Origin: Massilia mucilaginosa
GTDB taxonomy: Bacteria; Pseudomonadota; Gammaproteobacteria; Burkholderiales; Burkholderiaceae_D
Direction: 5' to 3'
DNA length: 34,700 bases
Assembly (NCBI RefSeq): GCF_011682145.1
Contig: NZ_WHJH01000064.1
Location: 1 to 34,700 of the forward strand
The translations under genes were made by a program, and so were the position numbers. Positions 24,755 to 31,068 of this stretch are shown here, one piece after another; position 1 is the stretch's first letter, and every line of letters begins with the position of its first letter. Under the pieces are notes generated by a model. It was not told the origin of the DNA. It saw only the letters and a list, made by a program, of their open reading frames with translations, and ran no database searches.

Positions 24755-25441
24755 TCAGGGCGTTCCGACCGGCACCACCCGCCCCTTGACCGCGTCAATC
24801 GGGCATACCATCGGCAAGAACTGTTGCTGGCGCGCCGAATAGCCCATCAGCGCGCCGCTGTCGATATCGAAATACCAGCCGTGCAGCACCAGCTTGCCCT
24901 CCTCCACCCGGCGTTTCACCCACGGATAGGTCAGCAGGTTGTCGAGCGACTGCAAGATGCTGGCCTGCTCGCACGCCTTGTGCCGTTCTTCCGAGCTCTT
25001 GTGGGCCAGGTCGCGCATCACGCGCACCCGCACCGGTTCGGCGATGCGCATCCAGCGCTCCACAAAACCGGTTTCGCGCTGCTCGGGCGAGAGCGGCTGG
25101 GGCGTGAGCAAGGCGCGGATGCCGCCGCAGCGCGCATGCCCGAGCACGATCACCCGCGCCACCTCCAGGTTGCAGATGGCGAACTCGATGGCCGAGCTGA
25201 CGCCCGGCGGCGCGTCCGGCGTGCACGGCGGCACCAGGTTGGCGATATTGCGGATCACGAACATGTCGCCCGGCCCGCTGCCGGTCAGCAGCATCGGGTC
25301 GACCCGCGAATCGCAGCAGCCGATCAGCAAGGTGCTGGGCCGCTGTCCGCCGCGCAAACTCTCGTAGACGCCGTGTTCCTCGCTGAAATACTGTTCCTGG
25401 AAGCGGCTGAAACCGCGTACGAATTTTTCGATGTCTTGCAT
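24755..25441 (-). CDS. Beta-class carbonic anhydrase
   Basis: This 228-residue enzyme interconverts CO2 and bicarbonate in the cytoplasm. Zinc and catalytic residues are in place: Cys42, Asp44 and Arg46 in GCCDSRVDP, then His102 and Cys105 in GHARCGG. The numbering is very close to the Escherichia coli enzymes (Can and CynT type); I do not choose between these names. ATG 25441 has GGAG ten bases and AGGA about one codon upstream. A GTG at 25471 would add ten residues without a usable ribosome site. It starts 38 bp after the stop of the Crp/Fnr regulator on the same strand and so is probably the last gene of narK1-narK2-regulator-carbonic anhydrase. Its tie to nitrate respiration is inferred from position. 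Confidence 0.95.
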   Translation of the reverse strand: MQDIEKFVRGFSRFQEQYFSEEHGVYESLRGGQRPSTLLIGCCDSRVDPMLLTGSGPGDMFVIRNIANLVPPCTPDAPPGVSSAIEFAICNLEVARVIVLGHARCGGIRALLTPQPLSPEQRETGFVERWMRIAEPVRVRVMRDLAHKSSEERHKACEQASILQSLDNLLTYPWVKRRVEEGKLVLHGWYFDIDSGALMGYSARQQQFLPMVCPIDAVKGRVVPVGTP

Positions 25442-25442
25442 G

Positions 25443-25480
25443 TCCTGCTCCGATTTCCTGCTCCGATGCACTGCTCCGTT
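25443..25480 (-). repeat. Three short tandem copies of a GGAGCAG-containing unit
   Basis: Between the regulator stop and the carbonic anhydrase start, a 13-bp unit containing GGAGCAG on the minus strand occurs three times (about 25443-25454, 25456-25467, 25469-25480). Each copy contains a Shine-Dalgarno-like GGAG. The last copy serves the start at 25441; the others sit 13 and 26 bases further upstream. Confidence 0.6.
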
Positions 25481-26160
25481 CAGCCCGCGTACTCGCGCAA
25501 GCCGTCGATATTCATGATGGTCACGTTACGTCCCTGCACGCCAATCAGTCCGTGCACGCTCAGGTCGGCCAGAATCCGCGAAAAATGTTCCGGCGTCAGG
25601 TTCAGGCGCGAGGCCACCACCGCCTTGCTCACCGGCAGGGTCAACTGCGCGCCCTGCGCCGTGCCTTCGTCCTGCAGCAGATAGCCGATCACGCGCTGGG
25701 TGCCCGACTGCAAGGCCACCGATTCGAGGTCGCAGATCAGGCCGTGCATGCGCCGGCTCAGGCCGGCCAGCATCTTGCGCGCGAACGCCGGGTCGCGCGC
25801 AATGCCCTCGAACACCGCTTCCTTGGTCACGTGCAGCAGCAGCGAGTCGGCCAGCGCCGTGGCCGAGACGATGTAGGGCTTTTCCATGAACATCAGCGCC
25901 TCGCCGAAACTGTGGCCGGGGCCGATCAGTTCGATGATCTTTTCGGCGCCGTTGGCCACCCCGGCGGCCAGCTTCACCTGGCCGAAAATGACCAGGTGAA
26001 AGCCTTTGCACGTATCGCCACGCTGGAAGATGATGTCGCCGCGCGCCACGTGGCGCTCGCTGGTGCCGGCCGCGATGGCCTCGAGTTCCTCGGGAGACAT
26101 CGCGTCGAACAGCGGCAAGCGCGCCAGGAAGGTCTGGGGGGCAAACCGGGTCTTTTCCAT
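25480..26160 (-). CDS. Crp/Fnr-family regulator, DNR-like (no FNR cysteine cluster)
   Basis: The 226-residue protein has a cyclic-nucleotide-type sensor domain (about 15-130), a long dimer helix (about 125-150) and a C-terminal winged helix-turn-helix (about 170-215). The N-terminal cysteines that hold the FNR [4Fe-4S] cluster are absent: the only Cys are 51 and 143. This places it nearer to DNR/NarR-type nitrogen-oxide regulators. The recognition helix LTPEHFSRILADL keeps E191-x-x-S194-R195, which in FNR reads TTGAT half-sites. Two such boxes occur in this window. ATG 26160 follows GGGAGCGGTC; ATG 26172 is an in-frame alternative. It begins 14 bp after narK2, so it is part of the narK operon. 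The sensed signal (NO via haem, or nitrate/nitrite) is inferred. Confidence 0.88.
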   Translation of the reverse strand: MEKTRFAPQTFLARLPLFDAMSPEELEAIAAGTSERHVARGDIIFQRGDTCKGFHLVIFGQVKLAAGVANGAEKIIELIGPGHSFGEALMFMEKPYIVSATALADSLLLHVTKEAVFEGIARDPAFARKMLAGLSRRMHGLICDLESVALQSGTQRVIGYLLQDEGTAQGAQLTLPVSKAVVASRLNLTPEHFSRILADLSVHGLIGVQGRNVTIMNIDGLREYAG

Positions 26161-26174
26161 GACCGCTCCCATGA

Positions 26175-27560
26175 TCAGCAGGGCATGTCGGCGGTGCGCC
26201 GCGCATAGCACCACCAGGTAATCACGATGCACGAGACGTAAAAGCCGACGAAGCACCACAGCGCCGCGTCCGGACCGCCGGTCATGGCGATCGAGGTGCC
26301 GTAGCACTTGGGAATGAAGAAGGCGCCGTACGCGGCCACCGCCGAGGTAAAGCCGAGCACCGCCGCGCCTTCCTTGTTGGCATCGACGATCGCCTGTTCC
26401 TTGGCCGCCTGGCCTTTGCCCTCGGCCGCGCGCTGGCGCTCGGTGAGGAAAATCACCGGAATCATGCGGAAGGTCGAGGCATTGCCCACGCCGGTACCGG
26501 CAAACAGCAGCATGAACATCCAGAAGAAGCCGGTAAAGTTGCCGGCCACAGCGCCATGCGGCAGGAACTGGATCACGCCGATGACGGCCGCGATCATCAG
26601 GACAAACGTCCACAAGGTCACGCGCGCACCGCCCAGCTTGTCGGCCACGACGCCGCCCGCCACCCGCGCCAGCGCCCCGACCAGCGGTCCGAGGAAAGCG
26701 TAATCGAGTGGATTGACATCCGGGAACTGGGTCTTGATCAGCAGCGGAAAGCCGGCCGAATAACCGATGAACGAACCGAAGGTGCCGGTGTACAGCCAGC
26801 ACATCAGCCAGTTATGCTTGCGCTTGAAAATGATGGCCTGCTCCGAGAACGAGGCCTTGGCCGAGGCCAGGTCGTTCATCCCGAACCACGACGCCAGCGC
26901 GGTCAGCGCAATGAAGGGCACCCAGATGAAGCCGGCATTCTGCAGCCACATGGCCTTGGTCGCGCCGCCCTTGACCCACTGCTGCGCTTCGCCGCCGAGC
27001 GCGCCGAACACGCCGGCGGTAATCACCAGCGGCACTACGAACTGCACCGCCGACACGCCCAGGTTGCCCAGGCCCGCATTCATGCCGAGTGCGTAGCCCT
27101 TTTGCGCCTTGGGATAGAAAAAGCTGATGTTCGCCATCGACGAGGCAAAGTTGCCGCCGCCAAAGCCGCACAGCAAGGCCAGGATCAGCATGATCGGATA
27201 GCTGGTGTTGACATCCTGCACCGCGAAGCCGATGCCGATGGCGGGAATCAGCAGCGAGGCCGTGGAAATGGTGGTCCACTTGCGCCCGCCGAAAATCGGC
27301 ACCATGAAGGAATAGAAAATGCGCAGGGTCGCGCCGGACAGGCCCGGCAGCGCGGTCAGCCAGAACAGCTGGTTGGTGCTGTACTTGAAGCCGATATTGG
27401 GCAGGTTGACCACCACCACGCTCCACACCATCCACACCGCGAAGGCGAGCAGCAGCGCCGGGATCGAAATCCACAGATTGCGGTTGGCGGTCGCCTTGCC
27501 GCTTTTTTGCCAGAAGGCCGGCAGTTCCGGCTCCCATGTGGCGATGACATATTTACTCAT
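26175..27560 (-). CDS. narK2: Nitrate/nitrite transporter, NarK2 type
   Basis: This 461-residue major facilitator protein has about twelve membrane segments. It carries the nitrate/nitrite porter signature GFGGGNFASSMANISFFYP (about 136-154) and a second Asn/Arg motif, GNASTFRMIPVIF, in the C-terminal half. The longer form, with an extra loop after the second motif, is typical of nitrate/nitrite antiporters. It would exchange nitrite made by NarG for external nitrate. ATG 27560 follows AAAGGAGA seven bases upstream; upstream extension of the frame is rejected. It starts 40 bp after the narK1 stop and is followed at 14 bp by the Crp/Fnr gene, forming one operon. The number in the name is by similarity to tandem narK1-narK2 pairs. 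Confidence 0.93.
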   Translation of the reverse strand: MSKYVIATWEPELPAFWQKSGKATANRNLWISIPALLLAFAVWMVWSVVVVNLPNIGFKYSTNQLFWLTALPGLSGATLRIFYSFMVPIFGGRKWTTISTASLLIPAIGIGFAVQDVNTSYPIMLILALLCGFGGGNFASSMANISFFYPKAQKGYALGMNAGLGNLGVSAVQFVVPLVITAGVFGALGGEAQQWVKGGATKAMWLQNAGFIWVPFIALTALASWFGMNDLASAKASFSEQAIIFKRKHNWLMCWLYTGTFGSFIGYSAGFPLLIKTQFPDVNPLDYAFLGPLVGALARVAGGVVADKLGGARVTLWTFVLMIAAVIGVIQFLPHGAVAGNFTGFFWMFMLLFAGTGVGNASTFRMIPVIFLTERQRAAEGKGQAAKEQAIVDANKEGAAVLGFTSAVAAYGAFFIPKCYGTSIAMTGGPDAALWCFVGFYVSCIVITWWCYARRTADMPC

Positions 27561-27600
27561 GTTACGTTCTCCTTTGAATGAGGCGACGATCAGGCGATGA

Positions 27601-28854
27601 TCAGGCGACCACGGCCAGGCGGGGCGGCGCGACGGCACGCGCACTGTCTTTGAAGCTGAAATGCATCCACACCAGGGACACGCACACCGTGCCGTAGAGC
27701 AGCATGAAAGCGGACGAGCGCACCCCGGTCAGGTCCACCAGCGCACCGAACAGGATCGGCAGCACGAAGCCGCCCAGGCCGCCGGCCAGGCCCACCACGC
27801 CCGAGACCGCGCCGATGTTGTCGGAAAAATCGTCGCCGATGAATTTGAAGACCGACGCCTTGCCCACCGCCATGGCCACGCCGACCACGAACAGCAGCAC
27901 GGTAAACATCAGCGGGGTCAGGCCGATCTGCAAGGTGGCGTTGCCGGTCACGGTCTTGATGATCATGTTGGTCTGTGGATACGACAGCAGGAAGAAGCAG
28001 ACCCAGCACACCCACATGACCCACCAGGTGACCTTGTAGGCGCCGTACTTATCCGAAATCCAGCCGCCCAGCGCGCGCAGCACGCCGCCGGGCAGCGAGA
28101 AGCAGGCCGCCAGCAATGCGGCCAGGCGCATGTCGAAACCGTATTCGGTGACGTAATACTTGGTCATCCACAGAGCCAGGCCCACATAGCCGCCGAACAC
28201 GACCGAGTAATACTGGCAGTAGCGCCACACGCGCGGGTCCTTGAGCACCTTCATCTGTTCGACGAAGGACACGCCGGCCGGCATCTTGTGGGTCGGATCG
28301 CTGAACGAACACAGCCAGAACGCGATGGCGGTGACCAGCATTGCCACCGCATACACCTTGGGCAGCATCTGCCAGCCGAAGGCGGCGATGATGGCCGGGG
28401 CCACGAACTTGGTCAGCGCCGAGCCCGAATTGCCCGCGCCAAAAATGCCCATCGCCAAACCGCGCCTTTCCTTGCCGAACCAGCGCGCCACGTAGGGCGT
28501 ACCGACCGAGAACGAGCCGCCGGCCAGGCCGACGAACAGGCCCAGCACCAGGAAGTGCCAGTAGACGGTGGCATGCGAAATCAGCCAGATCGGCAGTACG
28601 GAGCTGAGCATGAGGATGAAAAACACGATGCGCCCGCCATAGCGGTCGGTCCAGATGCCGAGCGGCACCCGCACCAGCGAGCCGCTCAGCACGGGCGTTG
28701 CCGCCAGTAAGCCGAATTCGGTCTCGTTCAGGCCCAGCTGCGCCTTGATGGGGATGCCCAGTACCGCGAACATCATCCAGATGGCGAAGCAGATGGTGAA
28801 GGCGAAAGTACTGCTCGCCAGCACCGCTATTTGTTGTTGACTCTTGCTAGACAC
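27601..28854 (-). CDS. narK1: Nitrate transporter, NarK1 type
   Basis: This 417-residue major facilitator protein has about twelve membrane segments. Motifs include VRVPLGIWTDRYGGR (about 62-76), the porter signature GLAGGSFSVGTPYVARWF (about 108-125) and a C-terminal VGKASVFKFIGDDF. Shorter NarK1-type proteins are usually nitrate/proton symporters that start nitrate respiration before nitrite builds up. The start codon is GTG (28854), supported by GGGAG seven bases upstream. It is the first gene of the narK1-narK2-regulator-carbonic anhydrase operon. The control region upstream contains an inverted repeat (28954-28981) and an FNR box whose centre is about 154 bp away. Confidence 0.93.
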   Translation of the reverse strand: MSSKSQQQIAVLASSTFAFTICFAIWMMFAVLGIPIKAQLGLNETEFGLLAATPVLSGSLVRVPLGIWTDRYGGRIVFFILMLSSVLPIWLISHATVYWHFLVLGLFVGLAGGSFSVGTPYVARWFGKERRGLAMGIFGAGNSGSALTKFVAPAIIAAFGWQMLPKVYAVAMLVTAIAFWLCSFSDPTHKMPAGVSFVEQMKVLKDPRVWRYCQYYSVVFGGYVGLALWMTKYYVTEYGFDMRLAALLAACFSLPGGVLRALGGWISDKYGAYKVTWWVMWVCWVCFFLLSYPQTNMIIKTVTGNATLQIGLTPLMFTVLLFVVGVAMAVGKASVFKFIGDDFSDNIGAVSGVVGLAGGLGGFVLPILFGALVDLTGVRSSAFMLLYGTVCVSLVWMHFSFKDSARAVAPPRLAVVA

Positions 28855-28953
28855 GTTGTTCTCCCGGATCGCTGACCTGATACAGGAAGCTTACGTGCTG
28901 CCGTAGAGCACGACTATTAGCCTGAGGGCGAGTTTTCTGATGCAAACTGGCTA

Positions 28954-28981
28954 GCTGACTAGCCCAAAAGAACTAGTCAGC
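28954..28981. promoter_or_regulatory. Inverted repeat upstream of narK1
   Basis: GCTGACTAG (28954-28962) and CTAGTCAGC (28973-28981) form a perfect 9-bp inverted repeat with a 10-bp spacer, the size of a dimeric regulator site. If TAATAG on the minus strand (28919-28914) is the narK1 -10, the repeat centre falls near -61, a common activator position. The GACTAG/CTAGTC element also occurs upstream of narG (13905-13912). Operator function is inferred. Confidence 0.45.
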
Positions 28982-29001
28982 ATACCAACCGACTATCAGT
29001 G

Positions 29002-29015
29002 TTGATCTGGATCAA
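29002..29015 (+). promoter_or_regulatory. Perfect FNR/DNR box in the narK1/ATP-grasp divergent region
   Basis: TTGAT-CTGG-ATCAA is an exact match to the FNR-family consensus. A TATAAC hexamer at 29039-29044 puts the predicted start of transcription near 29050, so the box centre (29008.5) is at about -42. This is the class II activation position for the plus-strand gene at 29074. Its distance to narK1 (about 154 bp) makes it less likely to act there alone. Confidence 0.8.
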
Positions 29016-29038
29016 CGATGCGTTTGTCCGTTTTGGGG

Positions 29039-29044
29039 TATAAC
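29039..29044 (+). promoter_or_regulatory. -10 element of the ATP-grasp gene
   Basis: TATAAC differs from the consensus TATAAT at one position. No -35 hexamer is visible at the right distance; the FNR box takes its place, as at class II FNR-dependent promoters. The predicted leader is about 23 bases. Confidence 0.55.
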
Positions 29045-29073
29045 AACAGACCGAGAAACCGTGAGGCAGCATC

Positions 29074-30381
29074 ATGCAAGACTTTGCAACACCCGATTCC
29101 CGCTGCGGTCCTGGCTGCGCCACGCAAGATGCGGTCCAACTGAACGCCAGCTGCTTTTGCGCCGGACCGTCGGCCGCAGCGCTGGCCGAGGCGCTGCACA
29201 ACGACCACGCGGGACCGCAGGTATACGAGTTGATCAGCGAACGCTGCCCGCACTTGTTCGCGGCGCTGCCGGTGTTCGTCTCGCCGGCCCAGTCGGCGCG
29301 CATGGCGCAGCTGATCGGCGCGGTCGAACAGGTGGTGGCGCTGCCGGCCTACCAGGCCGCGGTGCTGGCCGACGCGCCGGCCATCGCGCGCCACGATCCC
29401 GGCGCGCGCGGCGTGTTTTACGGCTACGATTTCCATGTGGGCGAGGACGCGGTCGGCCTCATCGAAATCAACACCAATGCCGGCGGCGCCCTGCTCAACG
29501 CCGCGCTGGCGCGGGCCGGGCGCGGTTGCAGCGCCATTGGCGACGCCGGCGACGGCAGCGCGCGCGCGCAAACGCTGGAAGACGCCATCGTCGCCATGTT
29601 CCGCAACGAATGGCGCCTGGGCGGGCGCAGCACGCCGCTGCGCACCATCGTCATCGTCGACGACGAACCGGAGAACCAGTATCTGTATCCGGAGTTCCTG
29701 CTGTTTCGCCAGCTGTTCGCGCGCCACGACATCGACGCGCTGATCGTCGACCCGTCCATGCTGCGCTGGGAAGCGGGCAGCCTGTGGCGCGGCGACCTGA
29801 TTGTGGACCTGGTCTACAACCGCCTGACCGACTTCATGCTCGACGCGCCCGAACACGCGGCCCTGCGCGACGCCTACCTGGCCAATGCCATGGTGCTCAC
29901 GCCGCATCCGCGCGCGCACGCGCTGTACGCGGACAAGCGCAATCTGGCGCTGCTGTGCGACGACGCGCGCCTCACCGAGCTGGGTGTGCCTGCCGCGACG
30001 CGTGCGATTTTGATCAGCGCGATTCCGCATACGGAGCTGGTGCGCGCCAGCGAGACCGAGCGCCTGTGGCGCACGCGCCGCGAGTGGTTCTTCAAGCCGG
30101 TGGCCGGCTACGGCGGCCGCGCCGCCTACCGTGGCGACAAGCTGACCAGGCGCGCCTGGGAAGATATCCAGAACGGCGACTATGTGGCGCAGGCGATCAT
30201 GGCGCCGCCGGCCCGCACCGGCGGCAGCGCCGAAGCGCCCGACCGGCTCAAGTTCGACATCCGCAGCTACGCCTATGACGGTGCGGTGCAGTGGACGGCC
30301 GCGCGCGTGTACCAGGGCCAGACCACCAACTTCCGCACCCCGGGCGGCGGCTTTGCGATGGTGTACACCGCCAACGCGTAG
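29074..30381 (+). CDS. ATP-grasp-like protein with N-terminal cysteine cluster
   Basis: The 435-residue protein has features of ATP-grasp or circularly permuted ATP-grasp ligases: GLIEINTNAGGALL (128-141) with acid and Asn metal-binding candidates, VYNRLTD (247-253), WFFKPVAGYGGRAAYRG (338-354, glycine-rich loop with Lys341) and KFDIRSYAYDG (393-403). Such enzymes join an acid to an amine or thiol using ATP. The first 30 residues hold four cysteines, C11-x3-C15-x11-C27-x-C29, which could bind iron-sulfur or zinc. There is no signal peptide. ATG 29074 has GAGG eight bases upstream. A perfect FNR box and a TATAAC element just upstream predict induction without oxygen, and the flanking genes are narK1 and nsrR/norB. 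I cannot name a substrate; glutathionylspermidine-synthase-like enzymes are one comparison. It is a real gene of unknown reaction. Confidence 0.75.
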   Translation: MQDFATPDSRCGPGCATQDAVQLNASCFCAGPSAAALAEALHNDHAGPQVYELISERCPHLFAALPVFVSPAQSARMAQLIGAVEQVVALPAYQAAVLADAPAIARHDPGARGVFYGYDFHVGEDAVGLIEINTNAGGALLNAALARAGRGCSAIGDAGDGSARAQTLEDAIVAMFRNEWRLGGRSTPLRTIVIVDDEPENQYLYPEFLLFRQLFARHDIDALIVDPSMLRWEAGSLWRGDLIVDLVYNRLTDFMLDAPEHAALRDAYLANAMVLTPHPRAHALYADKRNLALLCDDARLTELGVPAATRAILISAIPHTELVRASETERLWRTRREWFFKPVAGYGGRAAYRGDKLTRRAWEDIQNGDYVAQAIMAPPARTGGSAEAPDRLKFDIRSYAYDGAVQWTAARVYQGQTTNFRTPGGGFAMVYTANA

Positions 30382-30383
30382 CG

Positions 30384-30436
30384 CCCTCGCCGGGCGCCCG
30401 GCGAGGGGCGCCCGGCGAGGGGTGCCCGGCGAGGGG
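30384..30436. terminator. Palindrome and tandem repeats between convergent genes
   Basis: A perfect 24-bp palindrome (arms CCCTCGCCGGGC, 30384-30395, and its complement, 30396-30407) begins two bases after the ATP-grasp stop. Its right arm is then repeated: three 14-bp units CGCCCGGCGAGGGG (30395-30408, 30409-30422, 30423-30436, the last with one change). It lies between convergent stops at 30381 and 30440 and probably ends transcription from both sides, although no T-run is present. Confidence 0.6.
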
Positions 30437-30439
30437 CGC

Positions 30440-30889
30440 CTACTTCCAGACCATGATCGCCTTGTCGGCGCGGCCACCGGGCCGCGCGCTGTGCGCAATC
30501 AGATCGGCCAGCGTCACCCCGTCGAGCACCTTCAGATACGCCGCCGTCGCCGCTTTCAGCACGCCCTTGAGCGCGCACGACGGCGCCAGCGTGCACGAGG
30601 TGCTCTCCGGATCGAAGCATTCGGCCATGTAAAAATCGGTCTCGCTGTGGCGCACCACGGCGCCGATATTGATCTCGCCCGGCTCGAGCTTGAGCCGCAG
30701 CCCGCCGTTACGCCCCCGCACTGTCTCCACCATGCCCGACAGGCCAAGCTGGTACACCACTTTCATCAGATGGTTCTTCGAAATGCCATGCACGTCGGCG
30801 ATGTCCTGGATGGTGGCCAGTTGATCGCGGTGCATGCCCAGATAGATCAGGGTGCGCAGGGTGTAATCGGTGTAAGCGGTCAGTCGCAT
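30440..30889 (-). CDS. nsrR: Nitric-oxide-sensing Rrf2-family repressor NsrR
   Basis: The 149-residue protein is an Rrf2-type winged-helix regulator, beginning MRLTAYTDYTLRTLIYLG with helix-turn-helix at about 25-50 and the wing RGRNGGLRL (58-66). Three cysteines, C91-x7-C99-x5-C105, sit where NsrR binds its NO-sensitive iron-sulfur cluster. NO destroys the cluster and releases repression. The gene diverges from the NO reductase gene at 31069. Two copies of AATAGATGTAT lie in the intergenic region, one next to each promoter, suggesting that it represses both norB and itself. The start ATG 30889 has only a weak ribosome site. Family placement is strong. IscR is unlikely from the cysteine spacing and context. 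Confidence 0.9.
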   Translation of the reverse strand: MRLTAYTDYTLRTLIYLGMHRDQLATIQDIADVHGISKNHLMKVVYQLGLSGMVETVRGRNGGLRLKLEPGEINIGAVVRHSETDFYMAECFDPESTSCTLAPSCALKGVLKAATAAYLKVLDGVTLADLIAHSARPGGRADKAIMVWK

Positions 30890-30928
30890 GGCGTTTCGGC
30901 TCGCGGTTTCGGGTCAAATGAGGCATTC

Positions 30929-30942
30929 AGTATACATCTATT
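30929..30942 (-). promoter_or_regulatory. nsrR -10 element overlapping a probable NsrR half-operator
   Basis: Reading the minus strand, AATAGATGTAT (30942-30932) runs into TATACT (30934-30929), a near-consensus -10 about 40 bases before the nsrR start. The 11-mer is identical to the copy in the norB promoter (30995-31005) and resembles the AAGATGYATTT half-site described for NsrR. A factor bound here would block RNA polymerase, giving autorepression. Confidence 0.55.
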
Positions 30943-30983
30943 GATCCAGATTACGTTGCGGCGCGCTAAAAGAAGTATTTAAC

Positions 30984-31012
30984 TTGCTTGTTTAAATAGA
31001 TGTATCTAAAAT
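30984..31012 (+). promoter_or_regulatory. norB: norB promoter with a probable NsrR operator in its spacer
   Basis: TTGCTT (30984-30989) and TAAAAT (31007-31012) are separated by exactly 17 bases. AATAGATGTAT (30995-31005) lies inside this spacer. Binding of NsrR there would shut the promoter until NO is present. The predicted transcript starts near 31019, leaving a leader of about 50 bases. Confidence 0.65.
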
Positions 31013-31068
31013 CCTTCTTTAACGGAGCGGACTGTACCGCCCCGTTCCAATAACAAGGAAACCACGCC

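Noticed and set aside
30941-30954. Possible FNR box between nsrR and norB (TTGAT-CCAG-ATTAC)
   Set aside because: Only the left half-site is good, and it would overlap promoter elements at a position not suited to activation; the NsrR-type repeats explain the region better.
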